Shown one piece after another: positions 23,395-34,383 of a stretch of DNA of 64,000 nucleotides; positions within the stretch are counted from its first letter, which is position 1; every line of letters begins with the position of its first letter. The DNA comes from Tolypeutes matacus (Eukaryota; Chordata; Mammalia; Cingulata; Chlamyphoridae), in assembly GCA_026826555.1 (NCBI GenBank), contig JAKSZT010018048.1:2080187-2144186 (forward strand), in the 5' to 3' direction. The position numbers and the translations under genes are program-made. Below the pieces are notes generated by a model, which was given only the letters and a program-made list of their open reading frames with translations, made no database searches and was not told where the DNA came from.

Positions 23395-25108
23395 ATCTTC
23401 CTGTTTCTTGGTATGAAACAGGTGTGTTGACATCTGGCTTACTAGATTTACTTATTCTGGGTGCAATTTCTCTTTTTGGTTAGGACTTTCTTGCTCTTTT
23501 CTCCCTTTCCGTTTGTGTAGTAGCAGCTGAGAATGTAGTTGGTTGTACTGTTGTACAACTCCACAGTTGTAATCTGTGGAGGCTGATGCTCTCTGCATTA
23601 CCCCAGGAACCAACGAATCTTCTCTCACCCTTCTCCCCTGCCAGGGAGAGGGATAGAGGTGCAGCCTTGTGTAGCAATCCAAGTCATGCATGTCAATATC
23701 ATCTGTAGTTGCCCTGAGAGATTGGTGAAGCTTCATGCCACTTCCTCTCCTGCTTGGGGCAGGGAAGGAGCTGCAGGTATGGGCAGGAAACTAAGCTGTA
23801 GGGGTCAATACTGAAAACAGTTGCCCAGGTAGATCGACATAGTCCTGGCCACCCTCCTCCCCTACCAGGGATGGGGATGGACCTTTCTGAGTGCCCAAGA
23901 ATCATATCCATGTGGGCCAAAAGTACTTGCAGTTGTCCTGATAAGCTGAGGTAGACTGTCTCTTGCTTTTTAAGGGGTAGGGATGGTATCACAGGTACAC
24001 AACAAGCCAATCTGTGTGGTCCAAAAGCATAGGCTGTTGTCCACAGAGCTGAGGGAAGACCAGTCCACTTCTATCATATTAAGGGGTGGGGGATGGAACC
24101 ACAGGCACCCAACAGTACAGTCTGTGCAGGTCAAATGTGCCTGCAGTTTTCTGGAGAGGCTGAGGAATCACCAGACCCCACCTATCCCACTATAGAGTGA
24201 GTGTGGAACCACAGGGTCTCAACATTTCAGTCAGTGCATGCTGAAAGTGCATGCATTTGCCCAGAGACGCTGGGGATCATCACACCCCTCTTGCCCTATT
24301 AGGGTGGAAATGGAGCTACTCATGTCCAACAGTCCAGTTCATGCAGGCTGAGTGTATTAGTCAGCCAAAGAGGTGCTAATGTGAAATACCAGAAATGGGT
24401 TGGTCTTTATAAAGGGTATTTATTTGGGATAGAAGTCCACAGTTACCAGGCCATAAAGTGTAAATTTCTTCTCTCACCAAAGTCCATTGCCACATGTTGG
24501 AGCAAAACAGCTGCTGATGTTTGCCAGGGTTCAGGCTTCTTAGGTTCCTCTCTTCCTGGGGCTGCATTTCTCTCCAGGCTTAGCTCCTCTGTTTCCTCCA
24601 CAAGGTCAGCTGTAGACTATCAGTTGAACGGCTCACTTCTCTTCTCCTGGGGCCTTCTCTCCAACATGAAAACTGCAACGCAAAAACTGCTTGCTCTGTC
24701 CTTTGGCTTGCCTTTTATATTCAATTCCCCCACCCACCAAGGGGTGGGGCTCAATGACCTACTGACTTGGGCCAGTCAATGCCCTAATCATAACTTAATC
24801 ATGCCCAGATTAACAGATCACTTTACAAGCATGATCCAATTATATTTTTGGAATTCATAATTACATCAAATTGCCAAATGGCTATACTGAGGAAACACCA
24901 TCCCCCTCCTAACCTATAGGAGGGTGGGGATAGAGTACCAGGTGCTCAAAAAAACCGTTTGTGTGGGCCAAAAGCACTGCAGTTTCTCAGAGATGCTGAG
25001 GAAACACAGCTCCACTCCTGTCCTATTGGAGTGTGGAGATGAAGCCCAAGGTGTCCAACTATCCTGTCTGTGCTGGCTAAAAGCACCTGCATCAGACTTT
25101 ATGAGCAA
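23395..25108 (-). repeat. L1 5' UTR made of ~110-bp tandem monomers (LTR nested inside)
   Basis: Similar GC-richer units recur about every 102-114 bp. Counterparts of 'gcagttgtcctgataagctg' occur at about 23704, 23818, 23929, 24031, 24144, 24254 and 24978. Each is followed by a 'gggg(t)agggatgg'-like block and 'ccaa(c/g)...tctgtg(t/c)(a/g)gg'. A solo LTR at 24353-24886 splits one unit. The array lies upstream of ORF1 on the minus strand, so it is the promoter-bearing 5' UTR. Monomeric L1 5' UTRs are well known in mouse. Confidence 0.8.
24353..24886 (-). mobile_element. Solo LTR, MaLR/ERVL-like, with 5-bp target duplication
   Basis: 534 bp flanked by CTGAG at 24348-24352 and 24887-24891. In its own orientation it ends '...ggctgactaataca', the same ending style as THE1/MST LTRs. 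It carries an AATAAA signal (reverse of 'tttatt' at about 24417-24424). It splits one L1 5' UTR monomer, so it is younger than that L1. No internal viral genes remain. Confidence 0.85.
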
Positions 25109-25127
25109 TCATCCAAGATATGGTAGA

Positions 25128-25362
25128 TTCTGGAAGAGAAGGCAGAGCCCTCTTCAGAGATTAACAGTCACCTTGCTTCACATGTTCCAACAACTCCAGG
25201 ACCAACAGTAGCTGACTTTGGTGATAAAGTACCACTTATGGTGCCTTGAGTTGAACTTTTCATGGCCTTGGAACTGTAAGCCTTTACCCCAAATAAAGAC
25301 CATTCATAATAACCAGCACATTTTTTTGTACTTTCCATTGGCAGCTCTTTGGCAAGCTAAGA
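25128..25362 (+). mobile_element. Truncated MaLR/ERVL-like LTR (3' part)
   Basis: It aligns with the 3' third of the LTR at 15111-15802: 'gctgactttggtga' is followed by 'gtgccttgagttgaa' and 'catggccttggaactgtaa'. A poly(A) signal lies in 'ccccaaataaagacc' (25287-25301), and it stops at 'tttggcaagcta'. The 5' part is missing. Confidence 0.7.
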
Positions 25363-25859
25363 GAGCCATATTGAATCAATATATCCAAAATGTAGCAACA
25401 ATTCCTATTGCAGTATTCAATTTTTGATCTGTGAATTGGGAACACTTGTACACTAATTAAAAGCAGCACTAACACTACTCTTAATTCTAAGATTGTTATT
25501 ATTACAGTCTGATGATATGATTAATTAGTGAAATATAATGGTTTTAAACTATTTTGTGTGAAATTTTTTATTGCAGATCATTTGCAGTAAAATGATACTA
25601 TTCCCCACATATATGGCTATGCATTTATATATTATGAATATTTATAATTGTAGTAATGCATTGTATAGCTAGTAATATGTAAACATTAATATGATTTAAA
25701 ATAATTGCAGTGACAGAAATTTAAATCCATTTCTTATATTTTTTCCATAAAAACCATTTATACCCTAAGCTATTTATTCCCTGGGTTTGCACAATCTAAT
25801 TTGGTGGCCAATTCCCTAACGCAAATATATATATTTGTATTTTAATTTTACAATTTAAA
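25363..25859. other. AT-rich spacer, nothing assigned
   Basis: Very AT-rich DNA between the truncated LTR and an L1 fragment. No gene or repeat family recognised. Confidence 0.5.
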
Positions 25860-26270
25860 ATATCAATTTGAATTATTCATCAAATAAGATAAGATGAACA
25901 TTTTATACACATAAAGACATAACATGACAATATATGAAGCAAAATTAAAATAACAATTTGGAGTAATAGAAAAAGGTACTGTATTCAAACCATTTAATAG
26001 ATGGCACACAAAACCCAATAAAATAATTAGATCAAAATAAGGATACCTTTCATATCTGAACAACACAATTTACCAAGTTGACCCAGTTGATATTTGTAGA
26101 ACACTATATCACAAAATTTCAAGCTATGTATTATTTTCAAAAGCACTTTGAACATTTCCAAATGGCCATATACTAGGCTATAAGTTCACACTATTCAAAA
26201 AACTGAACCCATACAGAATATAATCTCTGACCTCAGAAATTAATAGCAAGAGGGAGGGATCAAAATCCCT
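25860..26270 (+). repeat. Old L1 endonuclease-region fragment
   Basis: The plus strand at about 26070-26260 reads like a degraded ORF2 endonuclease end. The text 'gttgatatttgtagaacact' parallels 'aatagacatatacagaacac' at 30610, and '...tctctgacctcagaaatt' parallels '...tctctgaccacaacagaatg'. Many stops are present. Confidence 0.6.
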
Positions 26271-26274
26271 TATT

Positions 26275-26640
26275 ATAATTGTTCAGTTGTCTATTTCTCC
26301 TTTTAGTTCTATCAGTTTGCTTCACATATTTTAAGACTGTGTTATTTGCTGCAGAAGTGTTTCATATTTTTATGTTATCTTGTTTGATCCATTAATAACT
26401 CTGGAATTACCTTCTTTGTTTCTGAAAAAAGTTTCTGCTCTGAAGTCTACTGTATATTAATGTTAACGTGTACATTTTTATTTATCTTTTATATATTTAA
26501 AATATTTGTTTATGTTTAAAGTGCATTTTTGAAGGCAAGATAACTTTGGGTCTGGCATTCAATCTTATGAGAAAATCTCTCCCATTTAATTTTGGTGTTT
26601 GACTATTTAATTAATTGTAATTATCGATATGTTTAGGTTT
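26275..26640 (-). repeat. Old L1 ORF2 N-terminal fragment, reversed
   Basis: The reversed text 'agttctatcagtttgcttca' and 'ctgctctgaagtctac' corresponds to the L1 endonuclease start, as at 18600-18760 and 16560-16680. It is diverged and non-coding. Confidence 0.6.
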
Positions 26641-26699
26641 AATTGTATCATATTACTAATTGTTTGGTCCCACTTGTTCCTTGATCCATGTTTCCCCTG

Positions 26700-26940
26700 C
26701 TAAGACCTTCATTTTTTAAATCAATTTTATTGATACATATGAGTAAAGCATACAATTCATTCTAAGTGTACATTCAATGGTATTTGTTATAATCACATAG
26801 TTGTGCATCATTGCTACAATCATTATTAAAGCATTTTCATTATTTCAATAATAATAATAATAATAATAATGAAAACAAGAAAATTCCTCACCTCTCAATC
26901 TATGTTTCCTCTTCTTTACATAGCTGTTGTTTCTGGCTAT
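26700..26940 (-). repeat. L1 3' UTR fragment with (AAT)n run
   Basis: The reversed L1 3' end resembles the fragment at 39990-40150: 'aatcacatagttgtgcatca' versus 'aatctcatagttgtgctttc', then 'attttcattatttcaa'. An eight-unit (AAT)n microsatellite sits at about 26849-26873. Confidence 0.65.
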
Positions 26941-26954
26941 TCTTACACAATTAT

Positions 26955-27262
26955 TTATTTGTTTATTAAGCAGTTTTTTTGAGATATATTCACATACCAT
27001 ATGGTCTATCCAAAGTGTATAATCAATGGTTTTAGTATAATCACAATGTTTTACATTCATCACCTCAAAAATTTTAGAACAATTTCATTACTCCAAAAAG
27101 AAAGACCACACCCCTTAGCATTCCATCCCCAGCCCTAGAGAACCACTAATCTAACTTCATCTTTATAAATTGATTTATAATTACATTTTATTTAAATGGA
27201 ATCAAATAATATGTAGTACTCTGTGTTTAGTTTCCTTCACTTAGTATAATGTGTTTTTTGTC
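26955..27262 (-). repeat. Old L1 3' UTR fragment, reversed
   Basis: From 'ttgagatatattcacatacc' the text follows the reversed 3' UTR of old L1s, as at 8830 and 40530. 'ccaaaaagaaagaccaca' and 'aaatggaatcaaataatatg' appear in the expected order. The next 140 bp to 27400 are not assigned. Confidence 0.7.
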
Positions 27263-27399
27263 TAATATTAGGCCTTATTTTTTATTGATTAAGTATATCT
27301 CTTTTGTTGGGTTGCTAGCTATAACTCTTTTTCAAATGTTGATTGTCATTTTACTATAAGTATACATGTATAACACATCATAAATTAACTTCATTTGGG

Positions 27400-29090
27400 A
27401 CATTTATCTGTGCGGTAGAGATTCATGAGTTTTAAGCCTGCCAGTGGTGGTTGGCACAGACAGCTGAGCCCTGTGGTTAGGGAGAAAAAAAAAAAAAAAC
27501 AGCCAGTTGGAGCCGCGAGTGGGGCAAGAAAGTTTTATTTTCTGGGGATCTGGCTGCCTGGCACTCCTTGGATCTTGTGTGAACAGAACAGCTGGAGTGA
27601 ATCGACACCCAATGAAAAGGAGTGGGGGTTCTGGTCGGGGGAAGGAGTTGATTTCCCTAGCAGCCCAGGGATAAGACCCAGGGTGCCATGGAGCCAGGAA
27701 GAAGGGTCACTCTCCAAAAGAGGGAGGGTTCTGTTGGAGGACAGGGAAGGAATTTTTTTTTTTTTTTGACATCGATCTGGTTGCCTGCACTGCCCCATCA
27801 CTTTGGGGAGCAGATAAGCCTACCTGAAGCAGCATCAGGCTGAGAGCAGATGCGAATCTGCAGTCAAACTGATTTACATAGCAACCCGGTAATGCTGGTG
27901 CCGGGCTCCAGAAGGGGCGGAGTCGGCCGTCTTTAGCACTCTGCACTGACTAACTTCAGAGATACAGCTACCCTGGGGAGTCCAGGAAGTGGGATGTGCT
28001 TGATTAATTTCCACGGGCCCAGCTAGGATCCCTTCCATAAGGGGGTTTGACTAGAGGAGGAATTATTTTGGGTCCTGTATTTTGCTGAAAAAAATAAAAG
28101 TAAAAATAAAAAGTGAGAAGGTCACTTCAGTAAATGAAAAATAAATTCTTTTTAATTTAGTTTAATAGCTAAAAGCTGTTTCAGGACCTGCATATAGAAC
28201 CCTGCAGGGAAATTGATTGATAAACATAAGTAGGCAGAGAGGATCCATGTGGACTCTAGGGGAATCATTGACCCCCTCTTAGCTCTGTTTGACTGCTTGC
28301 CTGTGTGGATCTTTGGTTTCTATCTGTTTATTTCTGGTCTCTTGCTTTTCTTTCCTCTCCCCCCCCCCCTTTCTTTTTTCTTTCATTTTTTAAAAATTAG
28401 GTGCTGCTAGATTGTCGCTTCTTTGCTGTGCTTCTTCTTCAGTAATTTCCCACTCACTGTCTATATTGATTCTGTATTACAAACTATCGCTTATCCTTCC
28501 TTCATCTTTCTGCCTTCTGCTTTCTGTTGTGGCTCTTAGATACAACATTTTTTCGTAGGCCCACAACTTAAGGATGTCAATTTCTATTCCATCTATTTTG
28601 TTTTCTTTTTTTTTTTATTAGTATTAACTTTTTCCTTTCAGCCCTTTCTTTACTATTTGTCTCCCTCCTCATAATTCTAGCCTTCTAAATCACTATATAT
28701 ATATTCCTCCATTTGTTTTCTCAGTCCATTGTAGGAACTCCACTTTTTTTCCTATTACTCTACACTGCCTACACAAGTTAAATATTCATCTCATTAAGTC
28801 TCATTCGGCCCCTATTCTAACTTTTATCAATATTACTATTATCCTTCTGCCTTCCTTACATCTTTTGATTCCTCTGGCCCTAATCTTTTGCCTTCAAGGG
28901 AACATAGAAAGAAGCAAGGAAATAAAATAAGAAGAAAAAGTGCCAAAGAGAAAACAACACACACGCAGAACCACCAGCTAAATAAAACTCTAGAGCATAG
29001 AGAAAAGCTAATCAACTGAAGAAACCCATCAAGAAATATGATGACCAGAGGGGGGGGGGGAATACAAATGACTCTGAGAAACAGGAAAAC
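27400..29090 (+). repeat. L1 5' UTR with pyrimidine-rich block before ORF1
   Basis: 27400-28080 is relatively GC-rich, containing words such as 'gggcggagtcgg'. From about 28300 to 28880 the strand is dominated by T and C, ending 'ctctggccctaatctt...aagggaac', and then A-rich leader runs to the ORF1 ATG at 29091. The block from about 28430 matches both pyrimidine units of the L1 at 56508. The 5' boundary is not sharp. Antisense open frames at 28839-29641 are shadows. Confidence 0.75.
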
Positions 29091-30015
29091 ATGGACCAGC
29101 CCAATGAACAAAATAAAAACCAGGAAGCGATGCAGAACATCGAACAACTAATCAAAGCTCTCCAAACAAATATCATGGACCAACTTAAAAAACTGAAGGA
29201 AGAGATTAAGGATATAAAAAAGGCACTGGGAGAATGTACAGAAGAAATTGCAAACATGCCTAAAAAGGTAATGGATATGATGGTGAACAATGGCACAAGC
29301 CAAGAAATGGAAAAGACGCTGGGTTCACATAACAGCAGATTTGAACAGGCAGAGGAAAGAATTAGTGATATGGAAGACAATACAGCTGAAATCAAAGAGA
29401 TAGTAGAACAGATAGACAAAAAGATAGAAAAAATCCAGCATGGACACAGGGAATTAACCGCTAATACAACATGCACAAACATACGCATTATGGGCATCCC
29501 AGAAGGAGAGGAGAAGGGAAAGGGAACAGAAGGAGTGTTGAAGGAAATAATGGCTGAAAACTTCCCAACCCTATTGAGAGATGGATGTGCAGATCCAGGA
29601 AGCACAGCGCACCCCAAATAGTATAAATCCCAACAGGCCATCTCCTAGATATATACTTGTCAAAATGTCCTATGCTCAAGACAAAGAAAAAATACTCAAG
29701 GCAGCAAGAGAAAAGAGAACCATCACATACAAGGGAAGCACAATAAGATTAAGTGCTGATTTCTCAGCTGAAACCATGGAGGCAAGAAGACAGTGGTATA
29801 ACATAGTCAAAATACTAAAAGAAAAAAACTTCCAGACATGAATTCTCTATCCAGCAAAACTGGCATTCAAAAATGATGGAGAGTTCAAAATATTCACAGA
29901 TAAACAGAAATTAAGAGAGTATGTCAAGAAGAAACCAGCACTCCAAGAAATACTAAAGGAATTTCTACAAGTTGAAAGGAAAAAACAAGGGAGAGAGAGT
30001 TGGAGGAGAGTTTAA
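29091..30015 (+). pseudogene. L1 ORF1 (RNA-binding chaperone), two lesions
   Basis: About 308 codons, close to normal L1 ORF1 length. A Gln/Lys/Glu-rich N-terminus leads into a heptad coiled coil (residues ~30-140). The RNA-recognition-like core ('TNIRIMGIPEGEEKGKG') and the C-terminal domain ('SPRYILVKM', 'REKRTITYKGSTIRLSADFS') follow. A 2-bp loss near 29575 shifts the frame. A TGA at 29839-29841 replaces the Arg of the usual 'PRILYP' turn. After that the frame runs open to TAA at 30013-30015. The start follows the 5' UTR leader, and ORF2 begins about 90 bp downstream, as expected for L1. In life this protein would coat L1 RNA in cytoplasmic particles, but this copy is disabled. Confidence 0.9.
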
Positions 30016-30103
30016 AAACAACTGAAAAGACAAAAAGAGAAACAAAACAACATATGACATACATTAACCGAAAGAAAAAAATGGCTGAAGTAAGAAATTT
30101 GTT

Positions 30104-31130
30104 ATGAGTAATAATACTGAATGTTAATGGATTAAAATCACCAATCAAAAGACACAGATTGGCAGAATGGAAAAGAAAATATGATCCATCTATATCCTGT
30201 CTACAAGAAACCCACCTTCAACCCAGGGATTCAAGGAGGCTGAAAGTGAATGGCTGGAAAACCATTTCACAAGCTAACAATAGCCAAAAAAGGGCAGGAG
30301 TAGCTATTCTAATATCAGACAAAATAGACTTTAAACGCAAAACTATTGTAAGAGACAAAGATTGACACTAAATATTAGCAAAAGGAGTAATCTCTCAAGA
30401 AGAGAGAACAATCATCAACATTTACGCACCTAGTTGGGGTGCCTCAAAATACGTGTGGCAAACCATGGAAAACCTAAGAGGAGAAATCAATGCCTCTACA
30501 ATTATAGCAGGGGACTTCAACACACCACTATCATCATCAGACAGAACATCTAGATAGAGAATCAATAAAGAAAGTAAGGCACTCAACAATACATTAGAAG
30601 ACCTGGACTTAATAGACATATACAGAACACTACACCCAAATACAGTGGGATTTACATCCTTCTCGAGTGCACATGGAACATACTCCACAATAGACCACAT
30701 GCTAGGCCACAGAACAACTCTCAATGAATTCAGAAAGATTGAGATTATACAAAGTAATTTCTCTGACCACAACAGAATGAAGTTGGAAATCACTAAGGGC
30801 CAGAGAAACAGGTTAGGCACAAGGATATGGAAGTCAAACAACACCCTTTTAGACAAACAGTGGGTCAAAGAGGAAATCTCAAAAGACATCAGTAACTACC
30901 TTGAAACTAATGAAAATGACAACACAGCATATCAAAACCTATGGGATGCAGCAAAAGCATTCATGACAGGGATGTTCATAGCCATAAATTCATCTATTAA
31001 AAAAGAAGAAAGAGCTAAAATTGAAGACCTAAGTACACACTTGGAGGAATTGGAAAAACAACAACAAACTAAACCTAAAGGAAGTAGAAAGAAGGAAATA
31101 ACAAAGATTAGAGCAGAACTAAATGAAATA
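30104..31130 (+). pseudogene. L1 ORF2, endonuclease and start of RT only
   Basis: ORF2 encodes the apurinic-like endonuclease and reverse transcriptase that drive target-primed integration. Here the endonuclease region is present: 'CLQETH' (catalytic Glu), 'TIIAGDFNTPL' (with the Asp-Phe-Asn catalytic set) and 'FSDHNRMKLEI' near its end. The usual start is shifted by a 1-bp loss ('atgagtaataa' instead of 'atgagagtaataa'). A TGA occurs at about 30362. At 31131 the reading stops abruptly and runs into the reversed 5' UTR of another L1. The RT, FADD box and C-terminus are missing. Confidence 0.85.
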
Positions 31131-32560
31131 GAGAGTCTTGATGTGCATTGTAATTTTCTGTTGGTGTCTTGGCATCTGTCTTAATAGATGTATTTATTCT
31201 GGGGGCAATTTCTGTCTTTAGTTTAGGACTTTCTTGCCCTTTCTCCTTGATAGTTGTGTAGTAAGAACCAAGGATGTAGTTGGTGCTGTAAGCTGTGGAG
31301 GCTCAAGCTGCCCTCATTTCCCCAGGGACTGATGAAGTTTTACCCAAATTTCTCCTTTGCAAGTGGCAGGGACAGAGCCACAGCAGTGTGTAATAATCCA
31401 AGTAGTGCAGGCCTAGACTCTAGCTGCCCAGAGAGACTGATGAGGCTTCAAGCCCCTTTCTCCCCTGCCTCAGGCGTGGGCAGCAATCTATGCCTTGTGG
31501 GTACAAAATGACTGCAGTTGCCCTGGTAGTCTTCCAGCTATTTAATCTGTGCCTGCAAAATGTACCTGCAGTTACCTAGAGAGGCTGGTGCAGGACCCAC
31601 CTGCCTCCTCCCTGCTATGGGGCAGCTGCAGCCTAGGCTAGGGCTGCAGTCCACTCTGGGTGAAAGAAGCCAATCCCTACCATCACTGTGATTTTCATTC
31701 AGCTGGGCTCTCCCTCATGCTGGGGGCAGAGTCAAAATTGTGGCAACTGGCCTTTTTCTGTCTTGGACAGGTTCAAACTTTAGCTATTCTTAGGATTATA
31801 CTTTAGCCAGTCAAATTTATTAATAAGTAGATGAAATTGGTGGCCAACTGTATCTTCCTCCCCTGTTTTTAGGAAATGGAGCTTCCAGTTCCAGCCACAG
31901 AATAGCTCCTGAAGCAGCTTGCACCACAAGAGTAAGATGATCACTGAGCTCCATGGCATGGCCAGTATTTTCTTGGAAAGCCTGGCACAGGTCCTCTCAG
32001 CTTCCTCCCTGGATGAGGTGGGGCTGAGTTTTATGCTAAAGCTGCAATCTGGTCTTGCTGGAAAGAAGCCCATCCCTATTAGCCTGTGATTTTCAGTCCC
32101 TCCAACTTCCCCTCAGGCCAGGGGTGGAGTTAATATGGCAGCCACTGGCCTCTTTCTGCCTTTGGACAGGTTCAAAATTTAGCTGTTCCTATGATTATAC
32201 TTTAGTTGGCCGGTTTATTAATCAGTAGCTGAAGTTGGTGCCCAATCATCTCTTTTTCCCCCATTTTTCAGAAGTAGAGCCTCCAATTTCAGTGACAGAA
32301 TAGCTCCTGAGATGGCTTGTGCCACCAGTGGGGGATGGACACCAGCCTCTGGGGCATGGTGTGCTCTACTCAGGAATCTTCTCTGCAGATGGGCAGTGTC
32401 CTCCTTCCATTCTTTCAAGATGTTGCAGGATGCTCTTCTGGTCTCCTGGAGCCCTCAAACAGGTGCTTTACATAGCTTTGGGTGATTACTAACTGCCCTG
32501 TAGCACAAGCTGCCGCTAGGAGCTCCTTATTCTGCCACCATTTTGCTGGTTGTCCTCCCA
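31131..32560 (-). repeat. L1 5' UTR alone, reversed, with 398-bp tandem duplication
   Basis: In reverse it starts near 32560 with 'ggaggacaaccagcaaaatg' and 'gtggcagaataaggagctcc', the typical start of an L1 5' UTR. It ends at 31131-31260 with text matching 23440-23540, just upstream of an ORF1. Two ~398-bp units start at 31643 ('gctgcagtccactctgggtg') and 32041 ('gctgcaatctggtcttgctg'). Shorter ~110-bp-like units lie at 31250-31640. No coding part follows. Confidence 0.75.
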
Positions 32561-34383
32561 GCATCAGTTTTTGAAGAGACTTTTCTTTCCCAATTGAGTG
32601 GTCATGGGAGCTTTGTTAAAGATTAATTTGCAGTAGATGTGAGGGTCTATTTCTGAACTCTCAATTCTATTCCATTGGTCTATATATCTATCCTTGTGCC
32701 AGGACCATGCTGTTTTGAACATTGTAGTTCTATAATAAGCTTTAATTTCAAGAAGTTTAAGTCCTCCAACTTTGTTATTCTTTTGAAAGATGTTTTTGGC
32801 TATTCATGACACCTTACAATTCTAGTAAATTTGATAATTACTTTTTCCATTTATGCAAAGTAGAATATTGGAATTTTTATTGGACTAACATTGAATCTTT
32901 AAATCATTTTGGGTAAAATTGATGTCTTAAAAATGTTTCATCTTCCAATCCATGAACATGGAATGTCCTTCTATTTATCTAGGTCTTTGGTTTATTTTAT
33001 CAATATTTTCTACATTACTGTGTACAGGTCTTTTTATCCTTGGCTAAACTCATTCATATATTTTTTATTCTTTTAGTGGCTATTGTAAATGAAAGCTTCT
33101 TCTTCATTTCCTCCTCAGACTGCTCATTACTAGTGTACGGAAATACTAATGATTTTTGCATATTGATCATTTGCTCCACCACCTTGCTGAATTTATTTAT
33201 TAGCACTAATTGCTTTATTGTATATTACTGTGAATTCCTATATGTAGGCTCATGTCATCTGCAAATAGTGAAAGGTTTATTTCTTCCTTTCCAATTTGGA
33301 AGCCTTTTCCTTATTTTTCTTGCCTTATTTCTCTGGCTAGAATGTCCAGTACATTGTCAAAAACAGTGGTGACATTGAGTATCATTGTATGTTTCAGATA
33401 TTAGAGGGAAAACTTTCAGACTTTCACCATTGAGTATGATGTTAGTTGTGGGGTTTTCATACAAGTCCTTTATCATGTGAAGTAAATTTACTTCTATTCC
33501 TATCTTTAATTTGTTTTCATCAAGAAAGGATGCCATATTATATAAAATGTCTTTTCTACATCAACTGTGATGATCATTTGTTTTTCCCTTCATTTTGTTA
33601 ATGTCGTGTATTATATTAATTTATGCTCTAATATACAGCCACCTTTGCATACCTAAGATAAAACCTATTTGATCATGAATTACTTCTTTAAAGAATTTTA
33701 TTGAGATATAGTCACATACCCTATTTTATAATTATAATAATGTGCAGTTGGATTTGATTTGCAAGTATTTTGAGGATTTTTCACATCTGTATTCATAAAA
33801 GAAATTAGTCTGTAATTTGCTTGCCTTGTAATATCTTTTTCTGGCTTTGGCTTTAAGGAGAAGTTGGCCTTTAGAATGTGTTAGGTAATGTTCTTCTCTT
33901 CAGTTTGTATGAAGAGTTTGAACAGAATTTGTCTTAATTATTCTTTGAATAATTTGTAGAATTCTCCTTTGAAACCATCAGTTACTGGGCTTTTTTACCC
34001 CTTGTTGTGAGGTTATTGATGGCTGAATCTCTCTATTTGTAATAGATCTACTGGGGTCTTCTATTTCTTCTAGAGTCTGTGTTCATTGTTTGTATTTCAA
34101 GGAATTTGTCCTTTTCCAGCCTTTTTTCTATTTCCAAACATTCTCAACCTATTAATGTCTCTGGGTCAATGGTGAGTCTCTTGTAGATAACAAATAGATG
34201 GATCATGTTTTATTTTCATCCATTTTGCCAATCTGTGTCTTTTGATTGGGGAGTTTAACACACTAACAGTTAGTGTTATCACTGTAATGGCAGTGCTTAC
34301 TTCACCCATTTGTCTTTTGCTTTTTATATGTAATATCTTCCTTTTCTAATTATATGTCACATCTTTTTTGTGTATTTTAAATC
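32561..34383 (-). repeat. Old L1 ORF2, reversed, with internal loss
   Basis: Reversed ORF2 C-terminal and RT text runs from 'ttttgaagagacttttcttt' through 'ttctattccattggtctata' to about 34130. It then jumps to the ORF2 start region ('gagtctcttgtagataacaa', 'ttttgattggggagttta'). Part of the RT N-terminus and endonuclease is missing. Apparent frames such as 33040-33372 are antisense. Confidence 0.75.

Noticed and set aside
23395..25108. Evenly spaced repeats that could suggest a CRISPR-like or satellite array
   Set aside because: The units are contiguous, diverged and lie in an L1 5' UTR upstream of ORF1; there are no unique spacers, and the host is a mammal.
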